Position numbers and translations under genes: made by a program. A DNA stretch of 64,000 nt, from NCBI GenBank assembly GCA_022410635.1, contig JAJVDF010000259.1:454142-518141 (forward strand), given 5' to 3'. The notes under the pieces are model-generated. The model searched no databases and had not been told where the DNA came from. It saw only the letters and a list, made by a program, of their open reading frames with translations. The DNA is from Tretioscincus oriximinensis. Its lineage: Eukaryota > Chordata > Lepidosauria > Squamata > Gymnophthalmidae. Positions 45,638-55,386 of this stretch are shown here, in pieces. The stretch's first letter is position 1. Each line of letters begins with the position of its first letter.

Positions 45638-45715
45638 CTTGCTGGGAATTGTAGTCTAAACAGTGGGCAGTCTCTTCTGCCCAGCCTTGAAGACTACAGC
45701 TCCCAGCCTGCATTG
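45638..45715. promoter_or_regulatory. Two head-to-head ZNF143/THAP11-like motifs
   Basis: 45638-45656 reads, on the minus strand, GACTACAATTCCCAGCAAG. 45691-45715 reads, on the plus strand, AGACTACAGCTCCCAGCCTG and continues CATTG. Both resemble the ACTACAATTCCCAGCATGC motif known for ZNF143/THAP11, in opposite orientations about 35 bp apart. This motif also occurs inside common vertebrate repeats, so regulatory function is only a possibility. Confidence 0.35.
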
Positions 45716-45898
45716 CAGCTAGCCCTGGGAGGGAAAAAAGCCTATTTAACCAATGTTAAACATGTGAAACATTTGTGAAATGTGAAATGTTTTTTCTNCT
45801 TACAGAAAGGTGCCTGGGGGATCCATCTATACCGATCTATATAATGAATTTGGTGATACTCACCAGTACGATTAGGGCTTTTTAACTGCTTACAGTAA

Positions 45899-46414
45899 TA
45901 GGGTTGCCATACGTCCCGGGAAAGCGGGACAATCCCGGTTTGGGGGACTAAAATATAGTCCCCTCCGGGTTTTAAGGCAAAATCCCGGCTTCTTACATTC
46001 CCCGATGCTGCATCAGGGAATGTAAAAATGCAGGATTTTAAAGNCAAAGCAGCCGTCAGAGTTGANGGCTGCAGCCCGAGCAACNATTTGCAAAGGAAAA
46101 ACGCCTGGGTTTGTGACAGCAGAATAGCTCTGTTCTCCTGTCACAAACCCAGGCATTTTTCCTCCGCTAGAGGCGAGTTGGCGCGCTAGCAGGCGCACNA
46201 AACCCTGCCTCCAGCATTGGAGCAGCTATGCGGACGCGCACACAGACGCTTGTGGTAAGACAGGCAGAAGAGAGGTTCTGCCTGTCTCACTACAAGCGTC
46301 CATATGTGCGCGTGTGTGCACATGCGCACTCGCGTACATGTGTGTGCATGCGCGTGCATGCACCCCCACCCCACCCCCGTCCCGGTTTTGGGCTGCCAAA
46401 ATATGGCAGCCCTA
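45899..46414. mobile_element. hAT-like element, 516 bp, with internal palindromes
   Basis: Starts TAGGGTTGCCATA and ends TATGGCAGCCCTA (complement TAGGGCTGCCATA). It is flanked by exact 8 bp duplications TACAGTAA (45891-45898 and 46415-46422). Inside are a 'GTCCCGG' block near both ends, a 25 bp-arm hairpin (46095-46119 / 46138-46162, one mismatch) and a 24 bp-arm hairpin (46246-46269 / 46276-46299, two mismatches). No transposase. The GC-rich, CpG-containing centre contrasts with its flanks. Confidence 0.92.
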
Positions 46415-46554
46415 TACAGTAAGTTAAAAAACACTTTCAAGTGTATTTTCAGCTGGTTATTATTTTAGAATGTATGAATAAATTTATGAAATTCTGAACA
46501 AATTTGCACTTATTTTACTGGAATGAAATAGCGAGGCAATCCCAGTGGGGGCTG

Positions 46555-46840
46555 TCATAGGATGGGGCCTGACAAGTGGATGACTCAGAGATATAGCCAG
46601 AGAAAGGCTCAGTGTGAATCCACCATGAGATCTAGCATGTTCCCATTACAGAATATCTTATGATGGCTTTTTAGGAGATTTACACAATAGCCCCGAAGGA
46701 AGTGAGAACAAAAAAACTATAAGAAAAACTGGGGTCATGAGACTTTTTAGTGAGTGGACTGCTGAACTTCCATGAACACGTAGGGCAGTTCCTTCTTGAT
46801 GTAGATACCATCACAGTAAAAACATCTCATGGGGAAGTAA
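46555..46840 (+). repeat. Dispersed unclassified repeat, copy 3
   Basis: 'TGATGGCTTTTTAGGAGATT', 'TTTACACAATAGCCC', 'TTTTTAGTGAGTGGACTGCT', 'CTTGATGTAGATACCATCAC' match the ordered blocks of the copies at 1233, 28010 and (minus) 63755. Confidence 0.6.
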
Positions 46841-47448
46841 AAGATTATACATGTTCAGTATAATGTCTTTCCCTATCTATTCCAGATAAATAGGAGAAGA
46901 GAAAATCTAGCATTTGAAGGGTTGTAGCTGTACAACCATGTCATGGACAAAATAATTAACTTTGTCCATCTTCTATCACCCTGGTCACTACTAATGATAT
47001 CATTAGAGTAGGTAATTTAAAAAACTGGCCATCAACCCACTCTATTTATCCAGTAATTGCTATATGAGAAACACTGAGCGCCTATTCAGTGTCTCTGAGA
47101 CCTTAAAAAAAGGCCATTAATTGATAAACTTAATTGCAAGGGGAAAAAAAGTCAGTTAATATTTTTAATGGGTGATTCATTGAGAGGATTTAAGGACAGA
47201 AAAGGCTGAAAAGATAGATTGCCAGGGAAGGCTTAAACTACTTCAAATGAAACCAAGAGCCTAATTATTATATCTAAATGTTTAGAGCTCTTAGTTTGGA
47301 GAGATGTGGCTGGTGTTTGAGAATAGAGGGATTCTCTCTGCTGGTCCATACATTGGTTGGATACTCTGTCACAGGAGTAAGAGATCCCCAGAAGAGTGGA
47401 AACTGATGATACACAGACAGTTTCCTTGCTCTTTTGGCAATGGAATAG
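46841..47448. other. No recognisable feature
   Basis: A perfect 16 bp palindrome CTAATGATATCATTAG lies at 46991-47006; otherwise nothing is recognised. Confidence 0.4.
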
Positions 47449-47668
47449 AAGGAGGATGTTCAGGAAGATGGGAAGGAGAAGAAGGAGGAGAAAGAGGAGG
47501 ATGAGAAAAAAGAGAAGAAAGAGAATAAGAAGGAGAAGGAGAAGGGGAAGAACTGGGTTCTTATACCCCACTGTTTCTCACCTTTCAAAGGGACTCAAAG
47601 CGGCTTACAAGGGTATTTTGCCCGAAGGCTGGCATTCTATCTTCCCCACCAGGCTCTGGTGGTTCCCA
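47449..47668 (-). mobile_element. SINE (family A) 3' half with long purine tail
   Basis: SINE block 47552-47668: 'GAACTGGGTTCTTATACCCC', 'CTTTCAAAGGGACTCAAAGC', 'TATCTTCCCCACCAGG'. On the tail side a GGAGAA/GAAGGA purine run (47449-47551) replaces a simple tail. The 121-codon arginine-rich ORF over it is an artefact. Confidence 0.85.
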
Positions 47669-47674
47669 AAAAGA

Positions 47675-47905
47675 AGAGAGTCAGCTTTTATACGCTGCTT
47701 TTCTGATCTCAAAGGGAATCAAAGCAGTTTATATCACCTTCTGTTCTTCTCTTCACGATAGACAGCTTGTGACATAANAGGGGCTGAGAGAGCTCTGAAG
47801 AAATGTGACTAGCCCCCCAAGGTTACCCAGCTGGCTTTTGTGTACAGAACTGAACCGGGAGACATCCAGATAAGAGTCGGATACTCTCTAACCTCGCTTC
47901 CATCA
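47675..47905 (-). mobile_element. tRNA-derived SINE (family B)
   Basis: 'GAGAGTCAGCTTTTATACGC', 'GGGGCTGAGAGAGCTCTGAA', 'AAGGTTACCCAGCTGGC', then the complement of the B box and head ('GAACCGGGAGACATCC', 'AGATAAGAGTCGGATACTCT'). It lies head-to-tail behind the family-A SINE. Confidence 0.8.
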
Positions 47906-48420
47906 ATTTGCCCTCTATAAGGCAGCAAAAACTGCTGATAGGCTTTACTTAACTTCTGCATTAGTACTGTGCTGGAAGAAGTCAGGTGAACGCAGGCCTG
48001 AAGTCAAGAAGACCCCACAGGAGGAAGAATAAGTGATTCTAAAGATAGTGAAGAGTAGGATCTGATGGGATCTCGAGAGATTGTCAGTTTCCCTGCTCCC
48101 ATGATAGTGGAATATATCATCTTCCAAACATACTAGCCCCCAAACAGCTGAATTAGTTAACTTGGCCTTTGGTTGAAGAAATGCCATTTTCTTTCTCATG
48201 TTTAGATGTTGTTTTAATAATTTTGTATTTTTGCTTTGATTGTTGGCTTCCCTGAATAAATAAATTCCACTTGCCTGTGGATGTCTGGGATTTCTGAATG
48301 ATACTTTATAAAAATAAACTTTATTGTACAATTTATGTACATTTCAAAACACATCTATATACAGATTAACAGTTTGAACCAAAATAAACAAACAGAAAAT
48401 GATACAAACTTGATTTTGCT
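47906..48420. other. No recognisable feature
   Basis: The open frame 47945-48331 (minus, 128 codons) shows no domain, no start context and no similarity I can name; treated as unsupported. Confidence 0.35.
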
Positions 48421-48916
48421 GAGGGTCTAGCCCATATTTTGGCTTTATTTTGGCCACTGGATGTAATTTACTTATTTATTTACTTTATTTATTTTACTCC
48501 CCCTCTTTCCTCAGCTACTTAGTGTGTGAGGGCTGTTTTTAACAAGTTAATCGTGTTTTTATTGTTAATCACCCATAAACCTTGTAGGATGACCAGATGA
48601 CCCCTTTTGGAGGGNATGGAAACTCAGTTTGGGGGTGCCTCCCGGTTTTTGCTGAGGAAAAACTTTTTCAAAAAAAGATTTTTTTTCTTGATTCTTTTTT
48701 TTTCCTCAACAAAAACCAGGAGTCACCCACAAACTGGGTTTTCAACCCTCCCCCCCCCCAAAAAAAAGGGGTCATCTGGTCAGCCTACCTTCAGGTATAG
48801 TTCAGTATAAAAATNTGAATAACTAAATAAATAAAGCAATAAATAAATAAAGCAATAAAAATATTAGTATCTTCTTACTGCTACTGGTACCTATATTTTG
48901 CCTAAATACGGCCCTG
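48421..48916 (-). mobile_element. hAT-like element interrupted by a foldback MITE
   Basis: The right end ATTTTGCCTAAATACGGCCCTG is, in pieces, the complement of the left end of the element at 49632 (CAGGGCCATATTTAGG). 'GGTACCAGTAG..AAGAAGATA' and 'TTTATTGG/TTTATTGC' blocks also match. The left end ('AGCCCATATTTTGGC') corresponds to the other terminus. The MITE at 48585-48787 lies inside. Target duplication not found. Confidence 0.6.
48585..48787. mobile_element. Foldback MITE, copy 3 (inside hAT-like element)
   Basis: Starts TAGGATGACCAGATGACCCC, ends GGGGTCATCTGGTCAGCCTA. The arms contain 'GGGGGTGCCTCCCGGTTTTT' and 'AAAAACCAGGAGTCACCC' blocks. The centre is T/A homopolymer-rich. Flanking AACCTTG/CCTTCAG gives only a partial duplication. 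Confidence 0.85.
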
Positions 48917-49631
48917 CTGTAGGTTATTTAATATTTTTGGTTCTGGTGTTCACCATGGAGTGTGAAGGGTGGTATGTGCAGGCTAGTATAGCCACAACAA
49001 AAACCATGCACTTACTTTCCCAAGAGAAGAGGATTTTCTATTAGGGTATCAAACAAGGGAATAAATGAGAAGTGTTTACTCAGTTTTCTGTCTAAGAACA
49101 CCATCTTTGGAGATCTCTGTGGGTTCACTGAAGAAGCATATTGAAAATGTAAAGTGAAGAGCTGGGCACAGATAACTGAAATGATTATACACTTCATAGG
49201 TCTCATTTATGAAACCACGCCAGCAAAAGGCTCAAAACATAGATCATTGTAGACAAATCACTTGAAGCAAGACAGATGTGAGCATTTTACAGACATCATC
49301 AGCTTAATGAGCTGGACTTCGCTTGACAAAAGTTTCTTTGGAAAGTTTTTGCTTTACTTCTTACTACAAATCTAAAAGGATGGTATTTTCTCTGCTTCCA
49401 CAACAGGCGTGTTCAGATATAATATTGAGATAGGATAAAAATGGATATGATTATCTGAACTAAATAGCATTTTTTACCCTCGTCCTTTGTATTACATGTC
49501 AGTTTATCTCCTCTGTAGAATGCATTCATTATTCAGTGATGGCTGAAACATCATACGATTACTCGTTTATTTATTTTTTTTACCAATTTTTACCAACTGT
49601 TTCATCTGCCTTGAAATTCTGTACATGGGAA
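48917..49631. other. Unclassified; 49.2-49.4 kb looks single-copy
   Basis: No repeat similarity found within the window and no coding frame supported. Confidence 0.35.
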
Positions 49632-49828
49632 CAGGGCCATATTTAGGCAAAATATAAGTACCAGTACTACTAAGAAGATATTAATCTTTTTTATTGGTTT
49701 TATTACTATAAAACCCAAAGTAGCTGAGGGAAGAAGAGTAATAAAATAAACAAATAAAATAAAGTTAACAAATAAATTAGTAAGTAAATTACAGCCCATG
49801 GGCAAAATACAGCCTAAATCCAGCTCTG
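49632..49828 (+). mobile_element. hAT-like MITE, 197 bp
   Basis: Starts CAGGGCCATATTTAGGC and ends with the complement of CAGAGCTGGATTTAGGC. The flanks CATGGGAA and CATGAAAA match at 6 of 8 positions. The interior is AT-rich with AAATA repeats. Same family, opposite orientation, as 48421-48916. Confidence 0.8.
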
Positions 49829-49899
49829 CATGAAAATAGCATGCATTTGGTGAGACCAGATTTTCCCCCAAATTCCTAGTAATTAAATGAAGCTCAGTC

Positions 49900-50620
49900 A
49901 GTCAGTTTTGATGGTAGTAGAACGTTCCAGACAAATGGGTTAAATCCAGAATTTCTTATAAATCTGGATTAACCTAATTGTGCATCTGTCCCCACATGCC
50001 TCTTAGCCAGTGTTGGAGGTTGTACAAGAATCTTGTATTTCTTACATCATTAAGAAAGTTACATCATTATGATGTCACTTCGGTTCCCTGCTTCCAAAAA
50101 GGGTACCCTGGGGCCAGAAGTGAAGGATGTGCCCTGGCCCCAATCGNAAGTGACATCATAAAATCTTCTCATGTGCTTTGCACATGAGGAAATCTCCAAT
50201 CACCAGAGTTTTTCAGCTTCTGGGCATGATATTCCATGCCAGAAAACTCCCAACGCTGCTCTCAGCCTGTGTTACTGCAGTTATAATTTATTGTGCAACT
50301 CCATGAACTTGCCATATGTGCAGCCTCCCAATTGGCAACTCTTCCATCCTCTCAGATATCAGCAGCCTCAGTTCTCACTATCTCTCCTCCCTATTCTCAT
50401 GTGCGAACATCAGATGGGCTTTTTAATGGAGAAATGCAGACACCTGCTCTAAAGTCAGTACAGCTTTACTATCTGTAAACCCCATGACAACTGGATTTTT
50501 ACCAAGTGGATTACTGAAATAACATGATAATGTGAGGTGGATTCTTCATGAGGTAATAACCACAGCAGTAGCAAAACCTTGCCTGGATGTGGCCTTATTA
50601 TATCACACTTAAAGGTGTAG
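49900..50620 (+). repeat. Dispersed old DNA-transposon-like repeat
   Basis: Begins 'AAATGGGTTAAATCCAG', as at 55400, and ends 'GGTGGATTCTTCATGAGG', as at 55763. Inside are 'AGTTACATCATTATGATGTC' and 'GAAGTGA..TGACATCA' pieces. No terminal duplication identified. Confidence 0.45.
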
Positions 50621-51156
50621 TTCTTGAGGGAACTAGAATTAGGGATGCTACACTTTTTATCCTCCATGTGCCTTACCATGTTCTGAAGCCTCAAAATAAT
50701 AAGATTGAAGGTGGCTTTTTTTTAACTGCATTGCAAGTTTCAAAGCAGAGAGGATGAAAATATAATCAATGACAACGTGGAGACAATTGCTGCTGACAAG
50801 AACCAGTCAGGGCATGGAAACCTATGACTACAGCGACCAATGAATGGCAAACATTTCTTTTGCCAGTCTTACAATGAAGAGACCACAACATATGGAAATA
50901 TGGGATAGTATATTTAATGTTTTATATAATAGCCTTTTTAATGTTTTTGTGGATTGCTGCATATATTCCAAAAAGAAAAATAGGGAAAAAAACAGATTAT
51001 ATATCTGTACAGATTGTTTTGGCAAAGTTTGGATCACCTGACACACCTGTTTATCTGCACTTGTTGCTGATCCCAAATTCTCCTCTCCTTGAAGACACTG
51101 TTGCGATTTTTAACTGTTTTTAGAGTCTTTTATTATCATCTGCCCTAAGACCTCTA
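50621..51156. other. No recognisable feature
   Basis: AT-rich; ORFs at 50828-51076 and 50844-51123 overlap on opposite strands and show no motif. Confidence 0.4.
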
Positions 51157-51256
51157 TAGGCTGATCAGATGACCCCTTTTTTTGGTGTGGGGATGAAAAC
51201 CCGGTTTTGGGGTGCCTCCCAGTTTTTGCTGAAGCATTTTATTTTTCAAAAAAAGG
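51157..51256 (+). mobile_element. Foldback MITE, half copy
   Basis: TAGGCTGATCAGATGACCCC, then 'GATGAAAACCCGGTTTTGGG' and 'GTGCCTCCCAGTTTTTGCTG'. It stops in the A/T-rich centre with no right arm. Deleted or interrupted. Confidence 0.8.
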
Positions 51257-51418
51257 CTATCCTGGCTGGTAGCTATTATCACTTTCCTTGGAAGCAAATA
51301 GACTGAAGGCTACTTTAATGGGGAAGAAAATACTTCCCTTTGTCTGTCCTAACTCCTACCCAGAAGTTTTATAGAATGCTCCCAGCTCTGGTGGTGTATG
51401 ACTAAGATGTATCCATGT

Positions 51419-51723
51419 AGAAGAAGAAGAACTTGGTTCTTATACCCCACTTTTCTCACCTTTCAAAGGGACTCAAAGCGGCTTACAAGGATATATTTTG
51501 CCCAAAGGCTTACATTCTATCTTCCCCACCAGGCTGTGGTGGTTCTCACGTATCTACGTGCAGTCAGCTGCAATTTCTTGCAATTCATGCTTTCGAATAG
51601 CTGGGTTGGCTAGAGCTACAGGCTAGTGGAAGGTGCTCACCCCTCTCCACTTCCAACACAGGGCTTCGAAACCCGATCTCCCAGGCGAGAGACGGATTCC
51701 TAAGCGACTGAGCTATCCATGCT
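51419..51723 (-). mobile_element. tRNA-derived SINE (family A), reference copy
   Basis: Minus-strand order: A box TAGCTCAGTCG, B box 'GGGTTTCGAAGCCC', 'GGTGAGCACCTTCCACTAGC', 'CTAGCCAACCCAGCTATTCG', 'GAAGATAGAATGTAAGCC', 'AAGCCGCTTTGAGTCCC', 'GTGGGGTATAAGAACC', then a (TTC)n tail. Flanks 51407-51418 (ATGTATCCATGT) and 51724-51735 (ATGTATGCATTT) match at 10 of 12 positions, a LINE-type target duplication. A and B boxes imply an internal Pol III promoter. Confidence 0.92.
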
Positions 51724-51855
51724 ATGTATGCATTTATACAATCAGATCACCTCTTAAAAGCCATCTATCCAGGTTGAAGAGATCTAGACATTGCAACTTG
51801 ATTTCAAGTGGCTCCAGACACTTGCTCATTCTTGTGCTTTTTTACACCTTTTTCA

Positions 51856-51981
51856 ATTCAATAAATAAATTTATTATGGCCCATGACCAGCAATGCAAAA
51901 TATAATATTCATTTTAGTACATAAGGCTAAAAGCAAACATCTACTTTATTTTTTTATACATCTTTATGTGTCCAAAAATAT
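51856..51981 (-). mobile_element. LINE/SINE 3' tail insertion with 19 bp duplication
   Basis: 126 bp flanked by exact 19 bp repeats CTTTTTTACACCTTTTTCA (51837-51855 and 51982-52000). On the minus strand it ends 'GGGCCATAATAAATTTATTT', like a LINE 3' terminus. It sits inside the CR1. The source family is not named. Confidence 0.85.
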
Positions 51982-52330
51982 CTTTTTTACACCTTTTTCA
52001 GTTCTACAATGTTTCTTCTAAGGTTTGGTGTCCAGAACTGTACATAGTATTAAATGTGGCCTCACAATAGGTTTCCAAAGGGGCAAAATAACACTTTATG
52101 GTTTGATTTTGATTACTTTCTCAATTACCCCTAGCAATGAATTTCCTTTTTCATTATTGTTACACACTTGTTGAACTCCTTCATTAAGCTGTACACTAAA
52201 ACTGCACAACCCCTTTTTGATCTGTCACAGGTGGTTTGCCCTCCATCAGTTGATAGGAGACACTTTCCCCTAATACTTAGGTTGAAGTGCATTTGTCATT
52301 TCATTGCCCACCCGTTCAGAGTGAGATCTT

Positions 52331-53109
52331 AAAATTAAATAGGACTAGACAAGCAGGAATAAATAAACAGGTAAACAGCCAACTGAGTTGTGACTTCCCA
52401 ATGTTTTATACTACGTGCTACTAGTAAAACCTATCTCCCCTTTGGATGGAGACTGTGTTTATAAGCTTGGTGGACTAATTATTGGTATTCAAGACATTGG
52501 TTCATTCAATAGAGGACTACGCCTGAAACCATTGGTTGCCAGAGGACCAATGGGGCCCCACCAATACAACCATTGTTTGGATAGCAGCGCAGCAGGAGGG
52601 AGGGAGCAAGCAGGAACAACAATAAGCATTCAGTAACTGCCAAACACACAAAACCCATACACCACAAAGTCTCTGTCCAGTATGTACAAGAATTCTCATA
52701 CAAGTCATATGACATGGGCAGGCCCAGCCGCAGCCTTCAAAAAGCAAGTAAACCCTAAGGCGGGTGGGACGAATCACTTCACAAAGTGGCCACATGCCAT
52801 CGTGCAAGCTGGCACATTGACTAGTCCGTCCCTGGGCCCATTCTGCTGCAAAATTGGAATTACAAAAACAACAAAAATAAAAACAAAGAGGAGGTTAGAA
52901 GCTTTAATGAATGTNCAAAAGAGGATGTTTCACTAGGTGTTGCACACAATATTAGTTGCATCTGGTAAAAAGAAAAATCCTCTTTTCATATCCATTAAAA
53001 CTACAAAACATCTTTTTTTGTGTGTGGCAACATATGAAAAACAGAGTGGTTTTTTAAATTCCAAATCAAGCATTCTGCAAAATATTCTTATTTTATCTGA
53101 AACAATGCA
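52331..53109. other. No recognisable feature
   Basis: Contains 'ACCATTGGTTGCCAGAGGAC' followed by a 'CCAATGGGGCCCCACC' block, a weak local inverted repeat. No gene supported. Confidence 0.35.
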
Positions 53110-53228
53110 AAGGGAGGTTCATCGGCCTGTCAAATTTACTTCCAGAAGAAGTGGTGCTAGCCAGCAGCCTGGATAGCTTTAAAAAAGGATTAGACAAGTT
53201 CATGGACACTAAGGCTGTAAATGCACGA
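53110..53228 (+). mobile_element. CR1 LINE fragment, left part
   Basis: 'TCATCGGCCTGTCAAATTTA', 'CAGCCTGGATAGCTTTAAAA', 'AGACAAGTTCATGGACACTA'. It resumes at about 53985, so the GC-rich block between is probably an insertion or rearrangement. Confidence 0.85.
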
Positions 53229-53984
53229 CACTTTAGAACAGAATGGAAAGTGCTTTAGAAAGTTCCTAATTCAAGCCGAAGTGGGTGCCCCATTTCGCCT
53301 CTGTACCCACTCCAGGTTAAGAGCCCGCATAGCACATGTGGAGAGTGTTCAATCCCTCCCACCGGAGGAAACCGGAAAAATTAGTTTTCCTGGCAAGGGA
53401 GTGGGGAGAGCCAGTAGCTGATCGATTGCATGCATCCTGCTAGTTGGATTAGCACTTCAGCCAGGGAATATTCTTGGCTCTTTTCCTACTGCTGCGGCAG
53501 CTTTTGTCCCTTCCTCCGCTGGGCTGTTTGTCCCTTCCTCCGCCGGGCAATGAATTGTTTTTTGTGTGCTTATCCTACTCCCTCCTCCCGCACTGGCGAA
53601 AATTAAAATAATAGATCATGCATGGTGTGTGCTGCTCGAAAGGAGCTGTGCACAGTACGAGGGTCAGGAGGAACTGGCCCAAAATGTTAGGCATGCAGTC
53701 TGGGAATGCCCCCTTTCACTATTTCCTTGGGCTCCCATAACATCACTGTTCAGCACAAGTCTGAGATGGGAGCGCCTGCATAAATGACAGCGAGTACAGA
53801 GAACTCCATGGCTGGAGTTCAACTAACACGAATGACAAAAAGGAGCAGCGGTGATGGAATTTGGCCAAGAACTGCATAGCTGAAATGAAAAATGTGTGTG
53901 TATAGAGAGACACGGGAGGACTTCGGAGTACGGGATGGGGGACTTTGGCCATGCAGTTGTGCCCATTTTAAGATGCAATGTGAA
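53229..53984. other. GC-richer block separating CR1 halves
   Basis: About 755 bp. Contains a tandem pair 'TTTGTCCCTTCCTCCGC' at about 53505 and 53529, and a short frame at 53566-53787. Possible edges share 'AAGGCTGTAAAT' (left) and 'AAGGATATAAAC' (right), which may be ordinary CR1 sequence rather than a target duplication. Origin unresolved. Confidence 0.4.
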
Positions 53985-54232
53985 TACAGCCAAAGGATAT
54001 AAACAGTGATTAGAATGAATCGCTTAATGCTGGCTCCAGGATGGAGCAACAGGCAGTATTTCTGAAATACCATTTGCTATCCAGGCTGCTGGGAGTTGAT
54101 AATAGGTGACATATTTGCAATCTTCTGTTCCAGACTGTCCAGGTGCAACTGGTGAATTGGAGAGACAGAATACTGGACTAGTTGGGCTCCGGTCCGATTC
54201 AGCAGGGCTCCTCATATTTTCTTATGTTCAGA
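53985..54232 (+). mobile_element. CR1 LINE 3' end, right part
   Basis: 'CTCCAGGATGGAGCAACAGG', 'CAGTATTTCTGAAATACCAT', 'GTCCAGGTGCAACTGGTGAA', 'CGATTCAGCAGGGCTCCTCA', ending 'TTTCTTATGTTCA'. Confidence 0.85.
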
Positions 54233-55129
54233 TCATATACGTTGGAATGAAAATGTGCTGTCACTGGATTCCCCTATCACTGAGTGCAAAATGAGATACT
54301 TAGAAATTGTTTGGGATTCAAATGCCAAGGTTTTTCTTTTTCATTTAACCTCTGTGATTCTCTGATCACCTCATTTTCTGGAATTGGAAACAATTGGAAA
54401 TAATTTTAAAATGGATGTGTGTATGCATCAATAAGCATAATTGATATGTTTATATGCAAAATGTGCCTACCTTGAATTATATGGAAATCTATTACAAGTA
54501 TGGGCACATGAGCTAAAATGCTTTGTTTTGTGAGTTTTTTTGTTCTTTCTTCAAGAAAGCAATAAAGCTTGACTTGAAAGTAAATGTATTATAGAAATTA
54601 TTAATACTCTGTGCCAATAATAGTGGAATCAAATTGTTTTAATTTGTTTTTTTTACTAAGAAAGCTAAATCATCTACATATCACATCATGTGATGCGTGT
54701 TTCACATCATATTACAATACACTTGCATATAAGATACACTTCTAATTTATCTAGGAATATTTAGGGAAGAAAGTTTTTAAAAATAGAATGGATGGTGATT
54801 ATTTTGAAAAAAATAAAAGAATATAGGTAATATATGACAAAAATGAAATCGTTATCATATTGCCTATTTTCTCTTCATTAGAAAAATGAAATACATAATA
54901 TGCTCCATATTTTAGCTAACCTGGAATTTAATTTTAGATGTTGTGCAATATTCATGGCTTATATTGGGGCCAAGTTATCTTACAGCACAGGTTGATTGCC
55001 CCAGATAAATGTAGAGCTTCTACTAACTGGCTTCTTTGAAATAAAATTACTTCGCTTTTCCATTATGGTACCTCAGTTTCGGTGAGATTCTGGGAATCTT
55101 TGCAGGAGTTTCACCTGTTTCTTCTTAAG
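54233..55129. other. AT-rich, no recognised feature
   Basis: No classified repeat and no supported coding frame. Confidence 0.4.
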
Positions 55130-55235
55130 TGAGAAGATAGAATGTAAGCCTTCGGTGAAAAATAAGCTTGCAAGCTGCTTTGGGTCACCTCAGGTGAGAA
55201 AAGTGGGGTATAAAAACCCAGTTCTCCTCCTCCTC
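55130..55235 (+). mobile_element. SINE (family A) 3' end
   Basis: 'GATAGAATGTAAGCCTTCGG', 'CTTGCAAGCTGCTTTGGGTC', 'GTGGGGTATAAAAACCCAG', then CTC triplets. Confidence 0.85.
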
Positions 55236-55386
55236 AGACATAAATCCTACTGACCTTACTGGGACTGACACAGAATAAATGTCTGTAAAATAAACCCATT
55301 GGTCTTTCCCACATTGGAAATTGTAGGATTGTATCTTGGAATAGAACATGCTAGAGCAGACTACAGCAACCCCAGATGGGCTTGTC

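Larger units (their letters stand above)
51318..52330 (-). mobile_element. Old CR1 LINE invaded by a SINE and a LINE tail
   Basis: CR1 pieces at 51318-51406, 51736-51836 and 52001-52330 align in order with the RT C-terminal region of 24857-26122 ('AATCAGATCACCTCTTAAAA', 'CAATAGGTTTCCAAAGGGGC', 'AGGTTGAAGTGCATTTGTCA'). Removing the two inserts reunites the CR1. It is more decayed than the 25 kb copy. Confidence 0.85.

Noticed and set aside
45336..45713. 125-codon minus-strand ORF
   Set aside because: Low-complexity-free but without any recognised domain, and it overlaps the paired motif region; not supported as a gene.
46991..47006. Perfect palindrome CTAATGATATCATTAG as a homeodomain dimer site
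   Set aside because: 16 bp AT-rich palindromes are expected occasionally in 64 kb; there is no supporting context.
47396..47761. Arginine/lysine-rich ORF of 121 codons
   Set aside because: Translation of a purine-rich SINE tail continuing into SINE sequence.
51600..51723. tRNA gene suggested by good A and B boxes
   Set aside because: The sequence continues as a SINE body with target duplications, and related copies are dispersed in the window. It is a tRNA-derived SINE head.
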